DNA of 63,254 nt from CAYVHU01 sp964451415 (lineage in GTDB: Bacteria > Pseudomonadota > Alphaproteobacteria > Rhodospirillales > Magnetovibrionaceae): contig CAYVHU010000016.1 in the NCBI GenBank assembly GCA_964451415.1, positions 1 to 63,254 of the forward strand. Reading direction: 5' to 3'. Positions 16,913-25,370 of the stretch are shown piece after piece (positions within the stretch are counted from its first letter, which is position 1; every line of letters begins with the position of its first letter). A program made the translations under genes and the position numbers. The notes beneath the pieces are model-generated. The model did no database searches, had not been told where the DNA came from, and saw only the letters and a program-made list of their open reading frames with translations.

Positions 16913-17434
16913 TTAATTGACAACCGTCACCGCGCGACGATTTTTTGCCCACGCCGCTTCATTAGAGGCGGGATCCACGGGCCGTTCCTTGCCATAGGAA
17001 ATAATAGCGATACGCGAACCCTCAACTCCCAGGCTTTTCAGGTAGTCTGCCGCCGAATTGGCACGACGTTCCCCTAAGGCCAGGTTGTATTCGCGCGTAC
17101 CGCGCTCATCGGCATGGCCTTCGACGGTAATGGTCACGCTCTGGTGCACTTTCAACCAGGTCGCCTGTTTTTGCAGGGTCGCACGCGCATCCGGACGCAG
17201 ATCATAACGATCAAAAGCGAAGAAGACCCGGTCGCCGACGTTGACTTTCAGGTCCTGCTCACTCCCCGGCTCAATGGCAGGGGCCTGCGCGGGCGCAGGC
17301 GTCGGTGCGGCTGCTGGCGCACTTGACGTCGTCGCGCCGGCACCGGAAACCGCCGCGGTTTCAGAGGTCGGAGCAGTGCTGCAAGCACCAAGCAGACCCG
17401 CAACGGCCATCAAGATCACAATTTTGAAACGCAT
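16913..17434 (-). CDS. pal: Peptidoglycan-associated lipoprotein Pal
   Basis: A 173-residue outer-membrane lipoprotein with lipobox LGAC (Cys18), an Ala/Pro-rich linker (residues about 20-60) and an OmpA-like peptidoglycan-binding domain (FAFDRYDLRPDARATL, then EGHADERGTREYNLALGERR). Pal tethers the outer membrane to peptidoglycan and is relocated by TolQRAB during division. The ATG is preceded by GGGAGAATTC. It follows tolB after a 161-base gap that could contain its own promoter. Confidence 0.96.
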   Translation of the reverse strand: MRFKIVILMAVAGLLGACSTAPTSETAAVSGAGATTSSAPAAAPTPAPAQAPAIEPGSEQDLKVNVGDRVFFAFDRYDLRPDARATLQKQATWLKVHQSVTITVEGHADERGTREYNLALGERRANSAADYLKSLGVEGSRIAIISYGKERPVDPASNEAAWAKNRRAVTVVN

Positions 17435-17595
17435 TGAATTCTCCCGTTCACTCTCATCACCTGGATTTTCGTGCTGTGATCAAGGTCCCCGGTCCATGCC
17501 TGCTCTTTGCACGCAACCGACACCCAATTAACTTTTACTCGAAACTGACTGACCTCTGGAATTATTATGTTTTTTCCATCTGGGACTATATGACC

Positions 17596-18954
17596 TCAGT
17601 TTCCAGGAATCAAGGGGGACCACGCGGGATCGGAGGCATCCAACGGCGTGATCACTTCGCGTTCGTTGTTACCGGTGAAATCGACCGTGAAAATTCGCGT
17701 TCGCCCCCCCTTGCCAAAGCGATTGCTGGGATCTTGACGGTAGAACATTAAGACGCGCCCATTCGGCGCCCAAGTCGGCGCTTCGACCAGAAAACCTTGC
17801 GCCAACAGGCGTTCGCCGCTGCCGTCGGGGCGCATAACACCAATGTAAAAGCGGCCTTTATAAATCCGCGTGAAAGCAATCCAGTCCCCGCGCGGCGACC
17901 ACACGGGAGTAGCATATCGTCCCTTGTTGAAGCTGATGCGTTTCACATCCGCGCCGTTTGCCTTCATGACATAAAGCTGTTGCGTGCCGGAACGATCTGA
18001 ATTGAAAACGATTCGCTTACCATCGGGCGCATAACTGGGCGAGGTGTCGATGGCGGTATTGTGGGTCAGCCGCCGCACCACGTGGGTCGCCATATCCATG
18101 GTGTAAATTTCAGAGTTGCCGTCTTTGGCCATGGAAAAAATAATTGATTTCCCGTCTGGAGAGAATCGCGGCGCAAACGTCATCCCCGGGAAATCGCCGA
18201 GAACCTCTTGTCGTCCACTGTCGATATTGAAAATGTAGACCCTCGGCACACCCTTGAAATAGCTGAGGTAGGTGATTTCCTGAAGCGTCGGCGAAAAGCG
18301 CGGCGTCAGAACCAGATCGCGTCCGTCGGTCAAAAAACGATTGTTGGCGCCGTCCTGATCCATGATGGCCAAACGTTTTATACGATGAATTTTTGGTCCT
18401 GATTCGGCGATGTAAACGATTCGGGTGTCAAAATACCCCTCCTCGCCCGTGATGCGTTTGTATATCGCGTCCGCGATGATGTGCGCCACGCGCCGCCAGT
18501 TGCTGGGCACCGTAAAATACGCCAGCCCCACCATCTGCTTTTCGCTCAACACGTCCCACAGGCGAAACTCAACCCGCAAGCGTCCATCCGCCGTCATTTT
18601 GACGCGCCCTTGAATCAGCGCCTGGGCGTTGATGATGCGCCAGTCGCCAAAGCGCGGCAGGACATTCAGGCTTTCCCCGCTTTGGATAAACGCTTTCTTG
18701 TCCATGGGATGGAACAAACCGGATCGCTCCAGATCGGCGGAGACAACGCCGGCAATATTCACGCCGAAGGTTTTCGCCCTTTTATCCGCACCGTAAAAAT
18801 CCGTCACCGCGATGGGCATGGGTTCGACCACGCCACGCGTGATGTCGATGGTCAATTCCGCGCGCGCCGCGACCGCCCACAAAATTGTGAGCGTCAACAC
18901 GAACATGGCCCCAACGCGAACAAAGATGGCACGAACAAAAATTCTGTGTGTCAT
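17596..18954 (-). CDS. tolB: Tol-Pal system protein TolB
   Basis: A 452-residue periplasmic protein with a signal peptide ending near residue 32 (AARAELT). It has the N-terminal TolB domain (VVEPMPIAVTDFYG onward) and a six-bladed beta-propeller of PD40 repeats (RFSPDGKSIIFS, YAPDGKRIVFNS, APNGRVLMFYRQ). TolB binds Pal and is freed by TolA. Its start overlaps the tolA stop by four bases (ATGA), indicating coupled translation. Confidence 0.97.
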   Translation of the reverse strand: MTHRIFVRAIFVRVGAMFVLTLTILWAVAARAELTIDITRGVVEPMPIAVTDFYGADKRAKTFGVNIAGVVSADLERSGLFHPMDKKAFIQSGESLNVLPRFGDWRIINAQALIQGRVKMTADGRLRVEFRLWDVLSEKQMVGLAYFTVPSNWRRVAHIIADAIYKRITGEEGYFDTRIVYIAESGPKIHRIKRLAIMDQDGANNRFLTDGRDLVLTPRFSPTLQEITYLSYFKGVPRVYIFNIDSGRQEVLGDFPGMTFAPRFSPDGKSIIFSMAKDGNSEIYTMDMATHVVRRLTHNTAIDTSPSYAPDGKRIVFNSDRSGTQQLYVMKANGADVKRISFNKGRYATPVWSPRGDWIAFTRIYKGRFYIGVMRPDGSGERLLAQGFLVEAPTWAPNGRVLMFYRQDPSNRFGKGGRTRIFTVDFTGNNEREVITPLDASDPAWSPLIPGN

Positions 18955-19856
18955 AGGCCGAACATTTCCCTTGGATCGAAGTTGAGTTTCATGCTCTTCC
19001 AGCGTTCATATTTTTCCGGCGGCAGCTTGAACGGTTGGCACATGGGATTCAAGACCGCACGCAACGCGCTTTCCGCCATGGTGCGATAAAACGGGTCCGA
19101 AGACATGCGCGCCGCATTCAAAATACGCGCCGTGCGCACGGTGCCGTCGGGGTTCATGCCGATACGGATGGAAATCTGCATATTCTGCGCATCCTTCGCC
19201 CCCGCCGGCAAATTCCAGCACTTATGGATTTGCTGGCGCACCAGATCGATTTCACTGATCGTCAGTTTGGGGCCGATATCCGTGCGCTGCCGATCGCTTT
19301 TCAGGGCATTGGCCATCAGCTTCGTAAAATCCTGAACCTGCTTTTTAACCCTTTTACTCTTTTTTGTAGGCTTTTTTTGTGGCGCTTTTTGCAATTCTTC
19401 CAGGGTTTTCAAAACCGAAGAAAATTGATCCGGGGCTTTGGGCCTGCGCGGCGGCAGCGGTGCGGGCGCAAGCGCCTGCGAGGCGCTTTTCTTCGGTTTT
19501 GACTTCTTCGCTTCGGGCTTGGCCCGCTTTTTCGGCGTCACGTCTTCGTGCAACGCCACGGCAGCTTTTTCCTTCGGCAGTTCTGCAACCCGATCAGGCT
19601 TCGGCGGCGCCTTCAAAGCCCCTCGGGGAGCCGGCGGCGGCGGCGGTTTCGGTGGCGGCGCGGGGGTGGGCTTGGCCTTGGCCACGGGCTCCTTGGGTTT
19701 TGTCGGAATATTGGTTTGTTGCGCGACGCTCACCAACTCCACCAAGATGGGCACCTCCGTCGGTGCCGGTACCGGGCTGAAGAAAGGCAGGCCAAAGTAC
19801 GCGAGACCAAGCAAAACGCCGTGCAGCAAGACCGAAATGGTGACGTTGCGGACCAA
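18951..19856 (-). CDS. tolA: Tol-Pal system protein TolA
   Basis: A 301-residue inner-membrane protein: one N-terminal transmembrane segment (VTISVLLHGVLLGLAYFGLPFF), a Pro/Lys/Ala-rich linker (about 45-150) replacing the long helix of enterobacterial TolA, and a C-terminal TonB/TolA domain (LVRQQIHKCWNLPAGAKDA, then ESALRAVLNPMCQPF). It transmits the proton-motive-force-driven motion of TolQR to TolB/Pal. It is shorter than E. coli TolA, as usual in alphaproteobacteria, and lies 7 bases after tolR. Confidence 0.93.
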   Translation of the reverse strand: MVRNVTISVLLHGVLLGLAYFGLPFFSPVPAPTEVPILVELVSVAQQTNIPTKPKEPVAKAKPTPAPPPKPPPPPAPRGALKAPPKPDRVAELPKEKAAVALHEDVTPKKRAKPEAKKSKPKKSASQALAPAPLPPRRPKAPDQFSSVLKTLEELQKAPQKKPTKKSKRVKKQVQDFTKLMANALKSDRQRTDIGPKLTISEIDLVRQQIHKCWNLPAGAKDAQNMQISIRIGMNPDGTVRTARILNAARMSSDPFYRTMAESALRAVLNPMCQPFKLPPEKYERWKSMKLNFDPREMFGL

Positions 19857-19863
19857 CGCGGCC

Positions 19864-20328
19864 TCACTTGTTCTTTTTCGATTTTGGTTTCACAACACTG
19901 TTTTTGGCGATCAATGCCACACGCGAAAACCCGGCCGCGCTCAACACCCCCATGACCTCCAACACCCGCCCGTAGCCCACTTGGGCATCCCCGCGCACGA
20001 AAACACGAACATTGGGATTGTGGGCGGAAATCGCCTTCAGGCGCGGCGCCACTTGATCCAGTTCCATTTGCGTATTCTGCACATAGATCAGGCCATTGCG
20101 ATCAATCGTCACGGCAAGCGGCTCGTCCGACCCGGAAATCGCCTTGGCCTTGGTCTTCGGCAAATCCACCTGCACCCCGACCGTCAACAACGGCGCTGTC
20201 ACCATGAAGATGATCAGCAAAACCAGCATCACATCGACGAACGGCGTAACGTTGATGTTCGACATCGGGGGGCGACGTTTAGACGTATAAAATGAACGTC
20301 GCCCAGAGCTGCGAAACAGGTCCGCCAT
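19864..20328 (-). CDS. tolR: Tol-Pal system protein TolR (ExbD family)
   Basis: A 154-residue ExbD/TolR protein with a single membrane segment (VDVMLVLLIIFMVTAPLL) carrying the channel aspartate in FVDVMLVLL, then a periplasmic domain ending in a Lys-rich tail. With TolQ it forms the proton channel that drives TolA. It starts one base after the tolQ stop. Confidence 0.96.
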   Translation of the reverse strand: MADLFRSSGRRSFYTSKRRPPMSNINVTPFVDVMLVLLIIFMVTAPLLTVGVQVDLPKTKAKAISGSDEPLAVTIDRNGLIYVQNTQMELDQVAPRLKAISAHNPNVRVFVRGDAQVGYGRVLEVMGVLSAAGFSRVALIAKNSVVKPKSKKNK

Positions 20329-20329
20329 A

Positions 20330-21067
20330 TCAGTGCGCCGCCTTTTCTTCCATCATCCGCGAGAGAATCGCAGAAAATTCGATGGCGAACCCTTCCAAAC
20401 GGCCCGCATAGCGTTCCAAATCGCGTGAAATCTTGTTGTAAGCCAACACCGCAGGAATCGCCGCCAGCAACCCCAGCGCTGTGGCGAACAAGGCCTCGGC
20501 GATCCCGGGCGCAACCACGGCAAAAGAAGAATTCTTCGACATGGCGATGGACTGAAAGGCATTCATGATCCCCCAGACGGTGCCGAACAGACCGATGAAC
20601 GGCGCCGTGGAGCCGGTCGAGGCCAAAAACGTCATATAGCGTTCCACGCGCTCCATCTCGCGCTGCACGGTGATCTGCATCACCCGTTCAATACGCTCGC
20701 CCAGCGAGGTGCTGGCGAGGGTCGATCCCGGATGCCCCTTTTGCGCGGCGCGGCGCCACTCGCGCATGGCGGAAACAAACACCGCCCCCATGGGGTCTTG
20801 GGGCTGCGCACCGATGCCGTCATAGATCTCGTCCAGGGATTTCCCCGACCAAAACTCCTTTTCAAACGCCCGTGCCTGGGCGTTGAGTTTTTTCAGGTTC
20901 AGAACTTTCTCGAAAATGATCGCCCAACACCAGATCGAGGCCATCAACAACAGAATAATCACCGCCTTGACGATCATATCCGCGCGTAAAAACAACGCCC
21001 ACATGGAAAAACCAGGAGCGCCAACGGACCCGCCAAGGGTAACCGCGTCAATTACACTGCCGTTCAT
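20330..21067 (-). CDS. tolQ: Tol-Pal system protein TolQ (MotA/ExbB family)
   Basis: A 245-residue inner-membrane protein with three membrane segments: near residues 25-45 (IVKAVIILLLMASIWCWAIIF), and a pair at about 145-175 and 180-205 (TAPFIGLFGTVWGIMNAFQ; GIAEALFATALGLLAAIPAV). These are hallmark MotA/TolQ/ExbB motifs. It begins 3 bases after ybgC and opens the core tolQRAB block. Confidence 0.97.
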   Translation of the reverse strand: MNGSVIDAVTLGGSVGAPGFSMWALFLRADMIVKAVIILLLMASIWCWAIIFEKVLNLKKLNAQARAFEKEFWSGKSLDEIYDGIGAQPQDPMGAVFVSAMREWRRAAQKGHPGSTLASTSLGERIERVMQITVQREMERVERYMTFLASTGSTAPFIGLFGTVWGIMNAFQSIAMSKNSSFAVVAPGIAEALFATALGLLAAIPAVLAYNKISRDLERYAGRLEGFAIEFSAILSRMMEEKAAH

Positions 21068-21070
21068 AAT

Positions 21071-21523
21071 CTATTCTCTACCCTCGTTCTCACTTTGAAT
21101 TTCATACGCCAAAAGACGTTCGCGAACGTGGTCGGGCAAGCGTCCAGGACCACCGTCCCGCCGTACACAACCCAACTTGATGTCCATGCGCACGAGATCC
21201 TCTTCGCCACGGCGGATCGTCTGAAGGCCGCGCACCGACGCACCGCCCACCTTGAGCAGAGCCAGACGAACATCAAGCAGATCGTCGAGGCGCGCGGGCT
21301 GAAGATAGTCCACCTCAATCTTACGCACAACAAAGGCAACACCATGGCGTTCTTGCAACACGGAATTTTCGATCCCCAAATGACGCAACATTTCCGAACG
21401 CGCACGTTCGGCATAATTTAGATAGTTCGCATGGTATACGATCGCCCCCGCATCGGTATCTTCGTAATACACACGCACCGGCCACACAAAAGTCCGCCCT
21501 TCAATGCGCAACATCTCACGCAT
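21071..21523 (-). CDS. ybgC: Tol-Pal-associated acyl-CoA thioesterase YbgC
   Basis: A 150-residue hot-dog-fold thioesterase with the catalytic YEDTDAGAIVYHANYLNYAERAR motif region (split as YYEDTDAGAIVYH and ANYLNYAERARSEM). It hydrolyses acyl-CoA or acyl-ACP and accompanies tol-pal genes widely. The ATG at 21523 is preferred because GAGGA lies nine bases upstream, which makes it overlap the ruvB stop by 8 bases; an earlier TTG (21538) is less likely. Confidence 0.93.
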   Translation of the reverse strand: MREMLRIEGRTFVWPVRVYYEDTDAGAIVYHANYLNYAERARSEMLRHLGIENSVLQERHGVAFVVRKIEVDYLQPARLDDLLDVRLALLKVGGASVRGLQTIRRGEEDLVRMDIKLGCVRRDGGPGRLPDHVRERLLAYEIQSENEGRE

Positions 21524-22568
21524 CGTCAACATCCTCAATCAATTCCAGCTGAACCCGCCCCTTTGGGATCGACAGGCCCAAGTGGGTGAACGCCCGAGGC
21601 GTAAGTGCCCGCCCACGCGGCGTGCGCATCAAGAAACCTTGTTGAATCAGGTACGGCTCGATCACGTCTTCAATGGCGTCTCGTTGTTCGCTCAACGCCG
21701 CCGCCAGGGTTTCCACCCCGACAGGGCCGCCAGCATAGTTTTGCGCGATACACGAAAGATAGCGGCGGTCCATATTGTCCAGCCCGGCCTTGTCCACATC
21801 AAGCCGTTCCAGCGCCCCGTCGGCAGCGGCCCGGTCCACCACCAAACACCCTGCCACATTGGCAAAATCACGCACCCGGCGCAGCAGGCGCCCGGCCACG
21901 CGCGGCGTGCCGCGCGAACGTTCGGCGATTTCCAGCGCCCCGTCCTCGGTCAAGTCCAGACCCAATAGACGCGCGGCACGGCTTACAATACCGATCAGTT
22001 CCTCCGGCGCGTAGAATTGCAGGCGCAACGGAATGCCGAAGCGATCGCGCAAGGGGGTGGAAATCAACCCCGCGCGCGTCGTCGCCCCGATCAAGGTGAA
22101 GGGCTGCAAGTCGATGCGCACACTGCGCGCCGCCGGCCCCTCGCCGATCATCAAATCCAATTGAAAATCTTCCATAGCAGGATATAAAATTTCTTCGACC
22201 ACCGGATTGAGGCGGTGAATTTCATCAATGAACAAAACGTCGTGCGGTTGCAGATTGGTCAAGATGGCGGCCAGGTCCCCGGCCTTCGCCACCACCGGGC
22301 CGGAGGTGGCGCGAAATCCCACGCCAAGCTCACGCGCGACAATCTGCGCCAAAGTGGTCTTGCCCAGCCCGGGCGGACCGTAAAACAAGGTGTGATCCAT
22401 GGCATCATTGCGCGCCCGCGCGGCCTGGATGAAAACACCCAGGTTTTCACACACCGCCTTCTGGCCCACGAACTCTTCCAGGGACGTCGGCCGCAGGGCG
22501 TGTTCAGCACCCTCGACGGTTTTCTCCGCAGGGCCCGCTTCGGGAGAAATCAGGCGTTCATCACTCAA
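21516..22568 (-). CDS. ruvB: Holliday junction branch-migration ATPase RuvB
   Basis: A 350-residue AAA+ motor of the RuvABC resolvasome. Walker A GPPGLGKTTLA, Walker B LFIDEIHRLNP, sensor 1 GATTRAG and a C-terminal winged helix (TPRGRALTPRAFTHLG) are present. The start is TTG at 22568: AAGGAG lies eight bases upstream and the codon overlaps the ruvA stop as TTGA. Confidence 0.97.
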   Translation of the reverse strand: MSDERLISPEAGPAEKTVEGAEHALRPTSLEEFVGQKAVCENLGVFIQAARARNDAMDHTLFYGPPGLGKTTLAQIVARELGVGFRATSGPVVAKAGDLAAILTNLQPHDVLFIDEIHRLNPVVEEILYPAMEDFQLDLMIGEGPAARSVRIDLQPFTLIGATTRAGLISTPLRDRFGIPLRLQFYAPEELIGIVSRAARLLGLDLTEDGALEIAERSRGTPRVAGRLLRRVRDFANVAGCLVVDRAAADGALERLDVDKAGLDNMDRRYLSCIAQNYAGGPVGVETLAAALSEQRDAIEDVIEPYLIQQGFLMRTPRGRALTPRAFTHLGLSIPKGRVQLELIEDVDDA

Positions 22569-23182
22569 AGCCCGTGCTCCTTCGGACCCAATTGCGTAAG
22601 CCCGCCCTTGATCAAGGCTTCCACGCTCGCATCCTCGCCCATTTTCGAAGCCGCGTGAGCAACGGCGGCAAGGGCGTCGGAGGGCGCATAGCCCAGGTTC
22701 ACCAGCGCCGATGCCGCCTCACGCATCGCAACGGATGCATCCGCAACAGTACCTTGCGTTCCGCTCGCCGGCCCCAGCGCGATTGCGGCGACCTTGTCTT
22801 TAAGCTCAGAAACGATGCGTCCCGCCAATTTCGGCCCGACCCCGTTGGCACGGCCCACCTGGGCCTTGTCCCCCGCCGCGATGGCTCGGTGTAGGGCGTC
22901 CAGATCCAGCACGGATAAGATCGCCAAGGCGACCTTTGCCCCCACGCCCTGGACCGTGGTCAACATCTTGAACCATTCACGTTCGCCCCGTTCCAGAAAA
23001 CCGTAAAGGTGGATATGGTCCTCACGCACGTGGGTTTCGACATGAACACTCACGGCTTCGCCCACGACCATTTGCCCCAAGGTGCGCGCGGAGCAAAACA
23101 CCAGATAGCCAACGCCATTGACGTCCACCACGGCCCAGCCGTCGCCGATATCTTCAAGTCGTCCCTTCAGCAAGGCGATCAT
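22565..23182 (-). CDS. ruvA: Holliday junction binding protein RuvA
   Basis: A 205-residue protein with the N-terminal OB fold (MIALLKGRLEDIGDGWAVVD), helix-hairpin-helix motifs (VQGVGAKVALAILS and ANGVGPKLAGRIVSELKDK) and a C-terminal three-helix domain that contacts RuvB. It targets RuvB to four-way junctions. Its ATG overlaps the ruvC stop as ATGA. Confidence 0.97.
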   Translation of the reverse strand: MIALLKGRLEDIGDGWAVVDVNGVGYLVFCSARTLGQMVVGEAVSVHVETHVREDHIHLYGFLERGEREWFKMLTTVQGVGAKVALAILSVLDLDALHRAIAAGDKAQVGRANGVGPKLAGRIVSELKDKVAAIALGPASGTQGTVADASVAMREAASALVNLGYAPSDALAAVAHAASKMGEDASVEALIKGGLTQLGPKEHGL

Positions 23183-23673
23183 CGTCGCCCCCTTACGGCG
23201 GCGCGCGTTTCCAAGTGATGGGCATGACAGATCGCCACCGCCAAAGCATCCGCCGCGTCCGCGCCCGCATTTCCCGACCCGGGCAACAGGGTTTCAACCA
23301 TCATCTGCACTTGTGCCTTGGCGGCGTGCCCCGCGCCGACAACGGTTTTCTTCACCACATTGGGTGGGTATTCGCCCACGACCAGACCGTGGCGCGCCGG
23401 CACCAACAACGCGATAGCGCGCGCCTGCCCCAGTTTCAAAGTCGACGAAGGGTTTTTGTTGACGAACGTTTCTTCGACCGCCGCCGCTTCCGGCATCCAG
23501 GTTTCAAGCACCTCCACCAAGGCATCGTGCAATTGCACCAGACGCTCGGCAAGGGAGTCCCGGGCATTGGTGAGCAACGTTCCCTGCGCGACAAAGGAAA
23601 GACGATTGGCGCGCATATCCAATACGCCCCATCCGGTGCGTTGTAATCCCGGGTCGATGCCGATGATGCGCAT
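23179..23673 (-). CDS. ruvC: Holliday junction resolvase RuvC
   Basis: A 164-residue RNase H-fold endonuclease that cuts Holliday junctions symmetrically. The first catalytic aspartate is Asp7 in RIIGIDPG, the glutamate is in AAVEETF and the last acidic pair in GADAADALAVA. The ATG at 23673 was chosen because it gives the standard MRIIGIDPG start; a TTG three codons upstream is possible. It follows yebC by 13 bases. Confidence 0.96.
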   Translation of the reverse strand: MRIIGIDPGLQRTGWGVLDMRANRLSFVAQGTLLTNARDSLAERLVQLHDALVEVLETWMPEAAAVEETFVNKNPSSTLKLGQARAIALLVPARHGLVVGEYPPNVVKKTVVGAGHAAKAQVQMMVETLLPGSGNAGADAADALAVAICHAHHLETRAAVRGRR

Positions 23674-23686
23674 AGTATCCAAACGC

Positions 23687-24433
23687 TCAGGTGCTCAGTT
23701 TTTCCATAATTTCGTCGCTCACATCGACATTCGACGAGACGCGCTGCACGTCGTCGTTGTCTTCCAAAACATCGATGAACTTAAACAAGGTGCGCGCCGT
23801 ATCTTCGTCCACGGCGGACGTCACGTTGGGTTTCCACTCCAGGCTCGCCTCTTGCGGCTCACCAAAACGTTCGACCAGAGCCTCGCGCACGAGGGCGAAA
23901 TCTTCCGGTGCGCAGGCGATCTCGTGGACCTCGTCATGGGAGGAAACGTCAGCCGCGCCGGCCTCCAGTGCGGCTTCGAACATGGTATCGGCATCCGCTG
24001 CGGCGGCGCCGTAGATGATGATGCCCGTGCGATCAAACATAAAGCCGACCGATCCCGTTTCGCCCAGGTTGCCGCCGTGCTTGGTAAAGGCGGAGCGCAC
24101 TTCCGAGGCCGTGCGGTTGCGGTTGTCGGTCAAGGCTTCGACCATCACCGCGACGCCGCCCGGACCATAGCCTTCGTAGCGCACCTCTTCATAATTTTCA
24201 CCGCCGCCGCCTTCAGCCTTTTTGATGGCGCGATCAATGTTATCCTTGGGCATATTGACGCCGCGCGCGGCAATGATCGCCGTGCGCAGACGGGGGTTTT
24301 TATCCGCATCGGGCATGCCGGACTTCGCCGCCACGTAAATTTCGCGTGCGTGTTTGGCAAAAACCTTGGCCCGCTTCGCGTCCTGCGCCCCCTTGCGGTG
24401 CATGATGTTCTTGAATTTGGAATGGCCTGCCAT
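23687..24433 (-). CDS. yebC: YebC/PmpR family protein (translation/transcription factor)
   Basis: A 248-residue YebC/TACO1 family protein (start MAGHSKFKNIMHRKGAQDAK; core YEGYGPGGVAVMVEALTDN). Members act at ribosomes on proline-rich stalling or as DNA-binding regulators of the PmpR type; which applies here is not decidable. It is the first gene of the ruvCAB run, a conserved linkage. AAGGTG lies upstream of the ATG. Confidence 0.95.
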   Translation of the reverse strand: MAGHSKFKNIMHRKGAQDAKRAKVFAKHAREIYVAAKSGMPDADKNPRLRTAIIAARGVNMPKDNIDRAIKKAEGGGGENYEEVRYEGYGPGGVAVMVEALTDNRNRTASEVRSAFTKHGGNLGETGSVGFMFDRTGIIIYGAAAADADTMFEAALEAGAADVSSHDEVHEIACAPEDFALVREALVERFGEPQEASLEWKPNVTSAVDEDTARTLFKFIDVLEDNDDVQRVSSNVDVSDEIMEKLST

Positions 24434-24811
24434 ATTTCATTCACCTTATTCTTCAGGAGTCGCCTTGAAACGTCGCCTTGTACATAACACAGGGGCGAAA
24501 AAAAAACGTTAGCGACTTTAACCGGGGCTTCAAACACACTATAACGATTATAGGTCGGCTTTCATGCAAGGCTGTTCGCAAGAGCCAGGGTCGTTCGCAA
24601 AAGCAACGTGAATGGCATCCATGTCAAGGTGAGGGACTTGCCAAGGACTATGGGACTTGAGCGAACCCATCTCTTAAGCAGACCGACGAACACGATATCG
24701 CGCGCGCGCGAAACGATGCGTCCACAAAAAGACTTCGAAAGCGCAAACCGTGATGGGCTCTGGTGTTCGTTTCAAGACGGTGTTTTGCGCCAATTCGGGG
24801 GAACCAAAGTC
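24434..24811. other. Divergent intergenic region between yebC and the secreted-protein gene
   Basis: A 378-base gap holding two divergent promoters. A weak minus-strand pair TTGAAG/TAACGT lies before yebC. A short imperfect duplication of gttcgcaagagc/gttcgcaaaagc occurs near 24574-24605, and an alternating CG tract near 24700. A frame extending the plus-strand gene upstream lacks coding character. Confidence 0.3.
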
Positions 24812-25348
24812 ATGTGGAAACGGTCACTTTTCGTCCTTTTTTTCGTCTTCGCCTTGTCTGCAGCCTGGCCGGGAAAAGTCCATGCCGCAGATCAAGTCAC
24901 GCTTACGCCAGGCCACGTCGAAGCGCAATGGCGCAACATCAACGATCTGCTCTTGGACCTCGCGGGGGCCGTCGCCATGGATGACACGTGGTTGCAAAAA
25001 CTCCGCGCCATAAAACCCAAGGCCTCGCTTCCCAGCGACAACACGGCCATTGCCCGGGCTATCGCCAGGTTTGAGAAGAAAGTCAACATGTTGCTCGACA
25101 GTGAAGACCTGAAAAAAATGCCCCTGTTTCCGCAAACAACGAACCCACGCGTACCGGTGCTGTATACTCGCTCAGGGCGGATCCTGGACGGATTGGCGCT
25201 ATACCTGATCAAATCGGATTCCCTGGCGACCGTTGGCGTGTATTACAAGGAGCAGGACTTCACCAACAAAAGCAACGCCGACGTCGTCGCCGAAATCAAT
25301 ATCGCCGCGCAACGCCTGGATTCATTTATCACCGAATCCGGCCTTTGA
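24812..25348 (+). CDS. Secreted (periplasmic) protein of unknown function, paired with a chemoreceptor
   Basis: A 178-residue protein with a clear signal peptide (KRSLFVLFFVFALSAAWPG, cleavage after VHA at about residue 26) and a mostly helical mature domain. No family recognised. It starts at the ATG at 24812 with GGGGGAA upstream. Its stop lies only 22 bases before a methyl-accepting chemotaxis protein, so the two are almost certainly co-transcribed. By analogy with periplasmic binding proteins that present ligands to chemoreceptors, it may be a sensing partner; this is inference. Confidence 0.7.
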   Translation: MWKRSLFVLFFVFALSAAWPGKVHAADQVTLTPGHVEAQWRNINDLLLDLAGAVAMDDTWLQKLRAIKPKASLPSDNTAIARAIARFEKKVNMLLDSEDLKKMPLFPQTTNPRVPVLYTRSGRILDGLALYLIKSDSLATVGVYYKEQDFTNKSNADVVAEINIAAQRLDSFITESGL

Positions 25349-25370
25349 GCAGGGGAAAGAAACGCACATC

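Noticed and set aside
16659..16916. Plus-strand 85-codon frame resembling a membrane protein
   Set aside because: Hydrophobicity comes from the attgccgttttggg tandem repeat; no ribosome-binding site, and it lies antisense in the cpoB leader.
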